NCBI RefSeq assembly: GCF_009735685.1
Contig: NZ_WHPN01000232.1
Coordinates: 1 to 43,443 of the forward strand
Source: Streptomyces lycii
GTDB lineage: Bacteria > Actinomycetota > Actinomycetes > Streptomycetales > Streptomycetaceae
Length of the DNA stretch: 43,443 nt
Direction of reading: 5' to 3'
Position 1 is the stretch's first letter. Each line of letters begins with the position of its first letter. A model generated the notes under the pieces. The model did not search any database and was not told the DNA's origin. It was given only the letters and a program-made list of their open reading frames with translations. Both the position numbers and the translations under genes were made by a program. Positions 26,747-34,383 of the stretch are shown piece after piece.

Positions 26747-28564
26747 TCAGACCTCGACGTCGAGTGCCTGGGACTGGAGCCAGGCGTTCAGGTCCAGCAC
26801 CATTTCCATGCTGAGGCGCGTCACCGTGGACGCGGAGTCCTCCGCCGGCGTCGCGAGCAGTCTCTGCACCGCGTCCGTGTCGAGCAGCGGCAGCACCGGG
26901 GCCGTACCGCCCGCGACCAGCTCGGAGAGCGTTCCGCGCAGGGCCTTTCCGTACCCGGGATCCTGGGTGGCGGGGTAGGGGCTCTTGCGCCGTTCCAGGA
27001 TCGACGCGGGCAGCAGGTCGGAGACGGCGGCCCGCAGCAGGCTCTTCTCGCGGCCGTCGAAGGTCTTGAATGCCCAGGGTGTGTTGAACACGTACTCGAC
27101 GAGCCGGTGGTCGCAGAACGGCACCCGGACCTCCAGGCCGTGCGCCATGCTCAGCCGGTCCTTGCGGTCGAGCAGCATGTTCACGAAGCGGCTCAGATGG
27201 AGGTACGAGATCTCCCGCATCCGCCGCTCCCGGGCACTGGCCCGCGGGACGTGCGGCACCTCCGCCAGCGCTTCCTGGTACCGGTCCTTCTCGTAGGCGG
27301 TGACATCGAGCTGTTCGCGCAGCTGCGGGCTGAAGAGGTCGTCGGGGCGCTGTTTCTGCATCATGACGACGAGCCAGGGGAACGTCGGTGCCTGCACCGC
27401 CCGGGGCAGGTGGAACCAGGCGTAGCCGCCGAACACCTCGTCGGCGGACTCGCCGGAGAGAGCCACGGTCGAGTGGCCCTGGATGGCACGGAACAGCATG
27501 TACAGCGAGGTGTTCATGTCGCCGCTGAACTGCGGGTACTCCCACGCCCGCATCACGTCGGCGCGCAGCCGGGGGTCCGTGAGTTCGGCGGTGTCGAGCA
27601 GGGTGTCGGTGTGATCGGGGTTCAGGTGCCGTACCGCGTCCTGCACGAACGGCCCGTCGGGGCTGCCGCGCATCTCGTCGGGTGTGAAGTGCTCGGCGTA
27701 GCCGGCGAAGTCGACCGCGAAGGAGCGGATGTCGCCGTGTTGCAGGGCCAGGGCGGTGAGCGCGCTGGAGTCCAGGCCCCCGGAGAGCAGGCTGCACAGC
27801 GGCCGGTCGGAGACCAGCTGGCGCTCCACGATGTCGTCGAGCAGTCCGCGTACGGTGCGGACCGTCGTGTCGAGGTCGTCGGTGTGTTCGCGGGCCTCCA
27901 GCTTCCAGTACCGCCGCTTGGTCAGGCCCGTGCGCCGCACCCGGACGACTTCGCCGGGCCGCACCTCGTGCATGCCCTTGTAGAGCGACAGCCCCGGGGT
28001 CTGGGCGATGGTGAAGATCTCCCGCAGGCCGTCGGCGTCCACCGTCCGGCGGGCCTGCGGGTGGGCCAGGATCGCCTTCGGTTCGGAGCCGAACAGCAGG
28101 CCTCCGCCGGGCAGCGGGTAGTGGAAGAGCGGCTTGACGCCCATTCTGTCCCGGACCAGGAGGAGTTCCTCGCGCCGGATGTCCCACAGGGCGAAGGCGT
28201 AGATGCCGTTCAGCCGGTCGACGACGTCCTCGCCCCACTCCAGATAGCCGCGCAGGACGACCTCGGTGTCGCTGCGCGTGCGGAAGCGGTGTCCCTTCGC
28301 CTCCAGCTGGGTGCGCAGCTCCCGGAAGTTGTAGACCTCGCCGCTGTAGGTGAGGACGGCCGACTCCTCGGCCGTCATCGGCTGGAGACCGCCCTCGACG
28401 TCGATGACGGCCAGTCTGCGGTGCCCGAGCGCCGCGTGCGGGGCCAGCCAGACCCCTGCGGAGTCGGGCCCGCGTAAGACCATGGTCTCTGTCATGGCGG
28501 ACGCGACGGCCCGTTCACCGGTCAGGTCGCCGGTGAAGTCCACCCATCCTGCGATGCCGCACAT
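26747..28564 (-). CDS. glutamine-dependent amidotransferase (asparagine synthase-like)
   Basis: AsnB-type enzyme of 605 residues. C2 is the N-terminal nucleophile of the glutaminase domain (MCGIAGWVDF), so the start must be ATG 28564, even though an ATG four codons upstream is in frame. RGPDSAGVW and SGEVYNFREL belong to the same domain. The synthetase domain has the PP-loop SGGLDSS at 261-267 and SGESADEVFGGY. It would adenylate a carboxylate and replace it with an amide. Thienodolin is a carboxamide and its pathway has a known amidotransferase, so this fits. First gene of the block, it is preceded by 988 non-coding bases with AT-rich palindromes. Confidence 0.92.
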   Translation of the reverse strand: MCGIAGWVDFTGDLTGERAVASAMTETMVLRGPDSAGVWLAPHAALGHRRLAVIDVEGGLQPMTAEESAVLTYSGEVYNFRELRTQLEAKGHRFRTRSDTEVVLRGYLEWGEDVVDRLNGIYAFALWDIRREELLLVRDRMGVKPLFHYPLPGGGLLFGSEPKAILAHPQARRTVDADGLREIFTIAQTPGLSLYKGMHEVRPGEVVRVRRTGLTKRRYWKLEAREHTDDLDTTVRTVRGLLDDIVERQLVSDRPLCSLLSGGLDSSALTALALQHGDIRSFAVDFAGYAEHFTPDEMRGSPDGPFVQDAVRHLNPDHTDTLLDTAELTDPRLRADVMRAWEYPQFSGDMNTSLYMLFRAIQGHSTVALSGESADEVFGGYAWFHLPRAVQAPTFPWLVVMMQKQRPDDLFSPQLREQLDVTAYEKDRYQEALAEVPHVPRASARERRMREISYLHLSRFVNMLLDRKDRLSMAHGLEVRVPFCDHRLVEYVFNTPWAFKTFDGREKSLLRAAVSDLLPASILERRKSPYPATQDPGYGKALRGTLSELVAGGTAPVLPLLDTDAVQRLLATPAEDSASTVTRLSMEMVLDLNAWLQSQALDVEV

Positions 28565-28634
28565 ACGGTTTCCCATTCGTCGGATCGATCGCTGGAGCTC
28601 CGTCGTTCTCACATGCCGGCAGATACTGCCAAGG

Positions 28635-28653
28635 GGTATTTGGTAAATACCAA
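28635..28653. promoter_or_regulatory. overlapping AT-rich palindromes, candidate operator
   Basis: GGTATTT-GGT-AAATACC (28635-28651) and TTGGTA-AA-TACCAA (28640-28653) are both perfect inverted repeats and share most bases. They lie 71-89 bases upstream of the amidotransferase ATG, the likely promoter area of the whole block. The AT-richness stands out in this genome. Confidence 0.55.
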
Positions 28654-28781
28654 TTGAGGTCGTGGGGGCGAGTTCTCATCGCGTCTCCGAGCTGCGCGTT
28701 TTCAGATTTTAGCGTTTCTGGCGTATTTCGATCCAGTCAATGGAGCCCGATGGAACGTCATTTGGCCAAGGGTGAGCGGCA

Positions 28782-29284
28782 TGCCCGATCGGTCAGCACG
28801 AACGCGGCTTCGCACCCGAGGCGGGCACGCGGCCGGCGGCCCGCGCCCCTATCGCGATCTCCAGAGCTGGAATGGAAAAGTCCGTTTGCCCTCCGGGCCG
28901 GGTCCGGCCGCCCTCGGGGCCCTGGTGGGGAATGCGCGGGCGCGTTGCGGCGGACAAGTCGTCCAGGTTTACGGGGGATCCCGTTCTGACGTGTGGGCGG
29001 CGAGAGTTGTTCCGGGCTTCGGTGGCTCCTGTGAATTCTGAGGCGCAAATGACGCCTGATGTAATGTGATTGAGCCAGGGGGCAGGCGCCCGTGCCCGAT
29101 CGGTCAGGCCGGACGGGGACTTGCGCCGGGGCGGGCGCGGCCGGGCCGCGGGCACTGCCGGCGGGTGTTCCGGGCCGGGACCGGGAAAGTTCGTTTGCCC
29201 TTGATGCCGGCACCGGACGGCCGCCAAACGGTCCCGTGGCGGAGTCGGCGCCCGGTGCGGTGCGCGGAAAGTCCGTTTTTACGG
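28782..29284. repeat. dispersed direct repeats upstream of the biosynthetic block
   Basis: TGCCCGATCGGTCAG occurs exactly at 28782-28796 and 29093-29107. Each is followed after 77-75 bases by GGAAAAGTCCGTTTGCCCT (28874-28892) or its 17/19 match (29183-29201). A third GGAAAGTCCGTTT lies near 29266-29278. All point the same way, about 310 bases apart for the first two. Confidence 0.75.
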
Positions 29285-29449
29285 CGGCCCGCTTTTGACG
29301 CAAAGGCAATGAGGCCCGCTCTGTGCGGGGAAGCTATAGGTGTATTTCAGATGTCATTTCTCCAACCGCTGACATGCCGCGCCTGTCCCGCCCCGCCCGG
29401 AGGACCGCCCGTGCCGCGGTCCGCGCAACCGGCGGTCCGCACACGGGCA

Positions 29450-29499
29450 GCGGCCGCACGCGGGAGGGTCCGCAGCGGGCGGCGGCCGCACGCGGGAGG
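29450..29499. repeat. 18-bp direct repeat
   Basis: GCGGCCGCACGCGGGAGG is present at 29450-29467 and 29482-29499, offset 32 bp, just past the stop of the ABA4-like gene. It may be only compositional. Confidence 0.6.
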
Positions 29500-29552
29500 C
29501 GGTCCACACGCGGGCCGCCCGCCGGACCCGGGCGTCGGCGGCGGGGCGGTGG

Positions 29553-30029
29553 TCACCGGGGCAGCACCGGGTCGGCGCTCCGGGCCGGGGCGTCCGCCGC
29601 GCCACCCGTGCCGGGCGCCGGCTTCGCCGCGCGTATGGCCAGGAAGAGCAGCAGGCCGAACGGCGACAGCAGGATCGTCAGCACCAGCAAGGGGCCCATC
29701 AGCAGCGGGTGGACGGAGAGCCGGCGGCCCTCCCGGTACATCCACTGGCCCACGAGGAGGTCCCAGGCGAGGATCTGGGCCCAGAGCGCCCCGGCGCCTC
29801 CGGCGAGGGCCGCGAAGTCCCGGAAGGTGTCGATGTCGGGCCCGCGGACCATGGCCCACAGCTCGGGGAACACCGGGAAGGCCATGACGCAGTAGACGGC
29901 GAGCACCGGCAGGACCGTGAGCGGGGAGGCGGCCAGCCGCGCGGTCCACCGCCATCCCGGAGCGAAGATCATCAGGGCCCAGACGGGAAGGACCAGCCAG
30001 AAGGAGAGTTCGAAGAGAGCGCCGGTCAT
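29553..30029 (-). CDS. ABA4-like (DUF4281) membrane protein
   Basis: Integral membrane protein of 158 residues with four hydrophobic segments. The block WAQILAWDLLVGQWMYREGR followed by PLLMGPLLVLTILLSPFGLL is characteristic of the ABA4-like family, named after a plant protein needed for neoxanthin formation. The bacterial role is unknown. ATG 30029 overlaps the stop of the larger membrane protein gene before it (ATGA), so the two form one unit facing away from the MerR gene. Confidence 0.8.
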   Translation of the reverse strand: MTGALFELSFWLVLPVWALMIFAPGWRWTARLAASPLTVLPVLAVYCVMAFPVFPELWAMVRGPDIDTFRDFAALAGGAGALWAQILAWDLLVGQWMYREGRRLSVHPLLMGPLLVLTILLSPFGLLLFLAIRAAKPAPGTGGAADAPARSADPVLPR

Positions 30030-30982
30030 GCGACAAGCTCCTTGTCGTTCCCGGCCGCCTCGGGGGCCGGCCGGTTCGGTCGGAGGGCGGCGGCCGTCCC
30101 GGCGGCCGCACCGACGAGGATCAGGGCCGCGGCGCCCAGGGTCGCCCCGTCGGGGTGGATCAGCGGCTGGCCGCGCAGCGCCTGCCAGGTGAGCAGGGCC
30201 AGCACCGCGGCGTACGCCCCGGAGGCCGTGAGGACCAGCCGCAGCCGGACGCGCGGGTCGCGCAGCCGGGGGAGGCGGGGGGCCAGCGCCGCGAGGAGGA
30301 CCAGCAGCAGCGGCAGCAGTTGCAGGGCGTGCATGCCGACGAAGTGCGGAACGCGCAGGTCACCGCCGGTCGTCGCCCAGCCGGTCAGCGGCATCGAGGG
30401 ACCGCCGTCCGCCACGCCCACGCTGTGCGCCCCGCTCACCGTGTCGTCCGGGCGGACCTGTCCCGGGACGGGCAGCGTCATCAGGAAGCCGAGCCCGGCC
30501 CCGGCCAGCGCGAGGACCGTGCCGAGCCGTATCGCCCAGGTGCCCGCCCGGTCCGCCGTCCCGCTCCGCCACAGCGCCACCGCTATGACCACGGTCGCCC
30601 CCCACAGCACGACGATGGTCATCCCCATCACGTTGAACAGCATGGCGTCGAACGCCGTCTCCTGGTTGAAATGGCTCCGCCTGCCGCGGATCACCTGCCC
30701 GGTGATGACCGCCATCTCGACCGCGCTCGCCACCGCCACGACCGTCCCGGCCCACCACACGGCCCGCCGCCCCCGCGGCAGCAGGGACAGCATCCAGGCC
30801 AGCGTCATGCAGTAGGCGGTGAAGGACACCGAGAACTTCCAGGGCTTCAGCCAGATCGGCGAGCCCACCAGCACCCGGTCGTCGAGGACCAGCCCCGCAG
30901 TCGAGACCACGGCCAGGACGGCCGTCACGGCCGACAAACACACCAGCGGCCGGTGCCAGTCCCGCCATGAGGACACGGACAT
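30026..30982 (-). CDS. polytopic membrane protein of unknown function
   Basis: 318 residues with about eight hydrophobic helices. No family is certain to me. Notable sequences are GSPIWLKPWKFSVS near residue 40, RRSHFNQETAFDAMLFNVMG, and FVGMHALQLLPLL, so polar residues and a His fall within membrane segments. ATG 30982 has GGAGAGGGG about 7 bases upstream. It is divergent from the MerR regulator gene across an operator-like inverted repeat, so control by that regulator is likely. Confidence 0.8.
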   Translation of the reverse strand: MSVSSWRDWHRPLVCLSAVTAVLAVVSTAGLVLDDRVLVGSPIWLKPWKFSVSFTAYCMTLAWMLSLLPRGRRAVWWAGTVVAVASAVEMAVITGQVIRGRRSHFNQETAFDAMLFNVMGMTIVVLWGATVVIAVALWRSGTADRAGTWAIRLGTVLALAGAGLGFLMTLPVPGQVRPDDTVSGAHSVGVADGGPSMPLTGWATTGGDLRVPHFVGMHALQLLPLLLVLLAALAPRLPRLRDPRVRLRLVLTASGAYAAVLALLTWQALRGQPLIHPDGATLGAAALILVGAAAGTAAALRPNRPAPEAAGNDKELVA

Positions 30983-31005
30983 GCCCCACCCCTCTCCCCG
31001 TTATG

Positions 31006-31043
31006 GATAGTGACACTCGCCGCTATCCGGTAGTGGCACTATC
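31006..31043. promoter_or_regulatory. inverted repeat between membrane operon and MerR gene
   Basis: GATAGTGACACT (31006-31017) and AGTGGCACTATC (31032-31043) are inverted copies (11 of 12), 14 bases apart. Each half also contains the small palindrome AGTGnCACT. CTATCC (31023-31028) between them pairs with GGATAG. A MerR-family operator is the natural reading. Confidence 0.65.
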
Positions 31044-31093
31044 TAGGATGGGCACGGCGTTTGGCAAGGGATTCGGGACGAGAGGCGGGCGCG

Positions 31094-31768
31094 TTGCGCA
31101 TCGGCGAGCTGAGTCGCAGGACCGGGGTCCCGGTCGCGACGATCAAGTACTACGTGCGCGAGGGGCTGCTCCCCGCCGGGCGTCTGACCAGCCCCAACCA
31201 GGCGGCGTACGACGACACGCACGAGCACCGGCTGCGGCTGATCCGCGCGCTGCTGGATGTCGGCGGACTGTCCGTGTCGTCGATCCGGGACGTACTGGAG
31301 GCGGTGGACGACCGCACGCAGCCCGTGCACGAGGTGCTCGGCTGGGCCGCGAAGGGCATTCTCGGTCCGGCGGGCGTGGCGGCCGACCCCGCGGCCGCCG
31401 CCGCCCGCGACCGGGTGGCCGGCCTCATCGAACGCCGCGGCTGGCAGGTGGCCCCCGAGAGCCCGCCCGCCGAGGCCCTGGCCGAGGCCCTGGCCGCGCT
31501 CGACCGGGTCGGGCACGGCGTGTTCGTCGACGCGGTGCTGGAGGACTACGCCGACGCCGCCGAGGACGTCGCCCGGGTGGACCTGGAGTACGTCGGGCGG
31601 CACGGGTCGGTCGAGGACATGGTGGAGTCCGTCGTGGTCGGCACGGTGCTGGGCGAGGCGGTTCTCGCGGCACTGCGCCGCCTCGCCCATGTGCACGCCT
31701 CGGCCCGCCGGTACGGGGCGGCGGCGGTACCGCCGGCGGCGGACGGCAGCGGCGCGCACTCCTCCTGA
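31094..31768 (+). CDS. MerR-family transcriptional regulator
   Basis: N-terminal MerR winged helix: LRIGELSRRTGVPVATIKYYVREGLLP is the recognition region, followed by RLRLIRALLDVGGLSVSSIRDVL. The C-terminal half is a helical effector region of about 150 residues with no Cys ligands, so it is not a metal sensor of the usual type. I favour the TTG at 31094 because AGAGGCGGG precedes it; a TTG at 31061 would add 11 residues. It probably controls the divergent membrane-protein pair and itself. Confidence 0.88.
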   Translation: MRIGELSRRTGVPVATIKYYVREGLLPAGRLTSPNQAAYDDTHEHRLRLIRALLDVGGLSVSSIRDVLEAVDDRTQPVHEVLGWAAKGILGPAGVAADPAAAAARDRVAGLIERRGWQVAPESPPAEALAEALAALDRVGHGVFVDAVLEDYADAAEDVARVDLEYVGRHGSVEDMVESVVVGTVLGEAVLAALRRLAHVHASARRYGAAAVPPAADGSGAHSS

Positions 31769-32029
31769 CCCGCCGGGACCCGGGGCAGGCACGCCGTCGG
31801 GCCGTGGTGCCCCGCCGCCGGCTTGCGGGGCAAGGGCTGACGGCCCGCCGGTGGCGGACACGGCGTCGAAGCGCTCACCGGGCGGGACCGGGCGCGGGCG
31901 CGGGCGAAGCGTGCAACGCGAACGACCGGCAGGGCAGCCAGGGTGCCCGCGCGGGCGGGACTTACCTCTTTCGGTCAAATCCCTGATCGCGACAGGACTT
32001 TGGCGCCGTGCCCGCCGTAACGTGTCGGC

Positions 32030-32488
32030 ATGACCAGCGAACACTTCCCGATCACCGGCACCGGCGGCCTGCCGAAGGCCGAGTTCGCCTTCCCCGGACC
32101 GCTGCGCGACAAGCTCGTCGCCGCGATTCTCGACGGTACGAAGACAGCGACGACGGGGCTGGTCATCGAACTGGAGCGGGAGGGCGAGCCGCTGCCCGTG
32201 GTCGGTGACCGGTCGGTGGTGGTCGACTCCCACGACCGCCCGGTCGCCGTCATCGAGGTGACGGACGTACGCGTCGTGCCGCTGAAGGACGTCCCCCCGG
32301 ACCACGCCCGTGCGGAGGGGGAGGGGCACGCCACGGTCGACGACTGGCGCGCGGATCACGAGGAGTTCTGGCACAGCGAGGAGATGCGGACCGCGTTGGG
32401 AGATCCGGACTTCACCGTGGACGACGCGACGCAGGTCGTGCTGGAACGCTTCCAGGTCGTCAAGGCCGTCCGCCGCTTCTCGGGCTGA
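32030..32488 (+). CDS. ASCH domain protein
   Basis: A 152-residue soluble protein. FPGPLRDKLVAAILDGTKTATTGL is the typical ASCH opening, followed by VVGDRSVVVDSHDRPVAVIEVTDV and, near the end, DDWRADHEEFW. ASCH folds bind RNA or modified nucleotides, and related members act as amidohydrolases on N4-acetylcytidine. The exact function cannot be read. ATG 32030 lies alone with about 260 bases on each side; neither gap holds a recognisable feature. Confidence 0.85.
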   Translation: MTSEHFPITGTGGLPKAEFAFPGPLRDKLVAAILDGTKTATTGLVIELEREGEPLPVVGDRSVVVDSHDRPVAVIEVTDVRVVPLKDVPPDHARAEGEGHATVDDWRADHEEFWHSEEMRTALGDPDFTVDDATQVVLERFQVVKAVRRFSG

Positions 32489-32759
32489 CCGGACGCCCCG
32501 GGCGGGCCTGCGCGGGCACCGGGCCGGGTCCCTCCGGGCCGTGCTGCCGGGACGGCGCGGGCACCGGGACGGGGTCTCGGCGTCGTGCGCGGGACCGGTA
32601 CGGCCACCCGGCGCCGGGTGTTCCCCGGCGGAAGCGACTCCTCCTGTGCCGGGCCCCTAGGCTCCCCGGGAACACGCTCCGGAGCGCCTGGAGCGCACGC
32701 GGTCGTTGCGCGTCGTGCAGGCACGACGCACGTCGTCCGCCGCACGAGGGGAGCGGGCG

Positions 32760-33305
32760 ATGAACCGGCGGGACCGCGCTCTGGCGCGTGAAGCGGGGCG
32801 GTACGTGGTCATGTGGTTCTGCGGTCTGCTGGCCCTGTGCACCCTGCTCTTCATGGGCCTGCTGGTGCTGATGACCGCACCGCACGGCCTCCTCTTCCTG
32901 CTCAGGCGGGGCACACTGCTGCCGCTGATCCTGGTGTTCACCGTGACCTGCCTGTGCTGGCTGTTCCTGCTGCTGGTCACGAGGTCCGACGATGCCGAGG
33001 ATGACGCCGACGACGCAGCCGATGCCGCAGCCGATGCCGCAGCTGTCGCCGACGGGGACGACGCGTGGGACGACGGCAGGGCGCGGGACGACAACGACGA
33101 CAGGGCGCGGGACGACAACAGGGCGCGGGACGACGACAGGACCGGCCGGACCGACGGCAATCGGACCAACGGTAACCGGACCGACGGCGGCCGGGACGCG
33201 GCCAGGACCGACGGGACCAACCGGGCCGGCACGACCGCCCGTACCGACGACCGCGGCACCCATCCCCGGACCACGCGGTACGACGGCGTCGAGGACAACG
33301 TCTAG
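32760..33305 (+). CDS. small membrane protein with long acidic/basic repeat tail
   Basis: 181 residues. Two hydrophobic helices (about 14-40 and 48-72) are followed by a Ala/Asp-rich stretch and then a low-complexity tail of Asp, Arg, Asn, Gly and Thr (RARDDN, RTDGNRTNGNRTDGG). The tail is built from short tandem repeats and is probably disordered, on the cytosolic side if the N-terminus is cytosolic. ATG 32760 has GAGGGGAG upstream. No known family is recognised. Confidence 0.7.
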   Translation: MNRRDRALAREAGRYVVMWFCGLLALCTLLFMGLLVLMTAPHGLLFLLRRGTLLPLILVFTVTCLCWLFLLLVTRSDDAEDDADDAADAAADAAAVADGDDAWDDGRARDDNDDRARDDNRARDDDRTGRTDGNRTNGNRTDGGRDAARTDGTNRAGTTARTDDRGTHPRTTRYDGVEDNV

Positions 33306-33350
33306 AACCCCCGGACCACCCGGCACTCCGGGCCACCCGCCCCGAACCCC

Positions 33351-33424
33351 CTGCGCGGACCACCCGCCTCGGACCCCCTGCGCGGACCACCCGCCTCGGA
33401 CCCCCTGCGCGGACCACCCGCCCC
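33351..33424. repeat. 27-bp tandem repeat, about 2.7 copies
   Basis: CTGCGCGGACCACCCGCCTC-type unit at 33351-33377, 33378-33404 and a partial from 33405. It continues rightward as degenerate CCCCGGCTACCCG units to about 33500. It fills the gap between two convergent genes. In one frame the unit reads as a nine-residue repeat, but there is no sign of a gene. Confidence 0.8.
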
Positions 33425-33570
33425 GGCCATCCGCCCCGGCTACCCGCCCCGGCTACCCGTCCCGGACCGCCCGTTCCGGCCACCCGCTCCGGGCGACCCA
33501 TTCCAGACCGCCCGCCCCGGCGTACGCGCCCGGGCGCCGCCCCGCCCCGCCGCCCCTTCCCGCGGCCGGG

Positions 33571-34383
33571 CTACTCCCAGCGGAAGAAGCGGGCCGCCGC
33601 ACCCAGGCCCAGCACCGCCCACACCGCCAGGACGCCCACGTCGCCCCACGGCAGCGCAGAGCCGTGCTGGAGCACGTCCCGCAGCCCGTCCGAGAGCGCC
33701 GTGATCGGGAGCAGGTCGAGGACCGCCCGGGCGGCCTCCGGGAAGCGGTCCAGCGGGACGATCACTCCGCCGCCGACCAGCAGCAGGATGAAGACGAGGT
33801 TCGCGGCGGCCAGTGTGGCCTCCGCGCGCAGCGTGCCCGCCATCAGCAGCCCGAGGCCGGAGAAGGCGGCGGTGCCCAGGAGCAGGAGCAGCAGCACGGC
33901 CGCCGGGCTGCCGTGCGGCGACCAGCCCAGGGCGTACGCGATGGCCGTCAGCAGCGCGATCTGCAGTATCTCGGTCAGCAGGACGGAGCCGGTCTTCGCC
34001 GTCATCAGGGCCCACCGGGGCAGCGGCGACGCGCCGAGCCGCTTCAGCACCCCGTAGCGGCGTTCGAAGCCGGTCGCGATGGCCTGGCCGGTGAAGGCCG
34101 TGGACAGGACGGCGAGGGCGAGGACGCCGGGGGCCAGGAAGTCCACCGCCCGGCCGCTGCCGCCTGCCGTGTCCCCGGACACGTCGACGATGTCCACCGT
34201 GGCGAACACCGACAGCAGCAGCGCCGGGATGACGACCGTCAGCAGCAGCTGCTCGCCGTTGCGCAGCAGCATCCGGGTCTCCAGCGCGGTCTGCGCCGCG
34301 ATCATGCGGCCGAGCGGGGCCGGTCCCGGGCGGGGGACGAAGGTGCCCGTGCCCCGGCCGGCGGGTCCCGTGGTGGTGCTCAC
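33571..34383 (-). CDS. ABC-2 type transporter permease
   Basis: Membrane subunit of an exporter, 270 residues with six hydrophobic segments. Family landmarks are FERRYGVLKRLGASPLPR, between helices 2 and 3, and GGGVIVPLDRFPEAAR near the last periplasmic loop, as in DrrB-like drug exporters. The GTG at 34383 overlaps the stop of the ATPase gene (GTGA). Such a pair usually lies next to the suf genes in Streptomyces, as I recall; its cargo is unknown. Confidence 0.88.
   Translation of the reverse strand: MSTTTGPAGRGTGTFVPRPGPAPLGRMIAAQTALETRMLLRNGEQLLLTVVIPALLLSVFATVDIVDVSGDTAGGSGRAVDFLAPGVLALAVLSTAFTGQAIATGFERRYGVLKRLGASPLPRWALMTAKTGSVLLTEILQIALLTAIAYALGWSPHGSPAAVLLLLLLGTAAFSGLGLLMAGTLRAEATLAAANLVFILLLVGGGVIVPLDRFPEAARAVLDLLPITALSDGLRDVLQHGSALPWGDVGVLAVWAVLGLGAAARFFRWE

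Larger units (their letters stand above)
28565..29552. other. long non-coding region upstream of the biosynthetic block
   Basis: Nearly 1 kb without a convincing gene. Next to the amidotransferase start it is AT-rich (about 28620-28740) and probably holds the cluster promoter: TTGACT lies on the minus strand at 28735-28740, and overlapping palindromes lie at 28635-28653. Further right, a duplicated or triplicated module (28782-29284) and GC-rich repeats (29450-29499) occur. The open frames here have no family features. Confidence 0.6.

Noticed and set aside
28758..29309. 183-codon minus-strand frame upstream of the amidotransferase
   Set aside because: Low-complexity residues, and its internal repeats simply mirror the DNA repeats; no family features.
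32977..33501. 174-codon minus-strand frame with nine-residue repeats
   Set aside because: It reads antisense to the membrane-protein tail and the 27-bp DNA repeats; repetition of DNA explains it.
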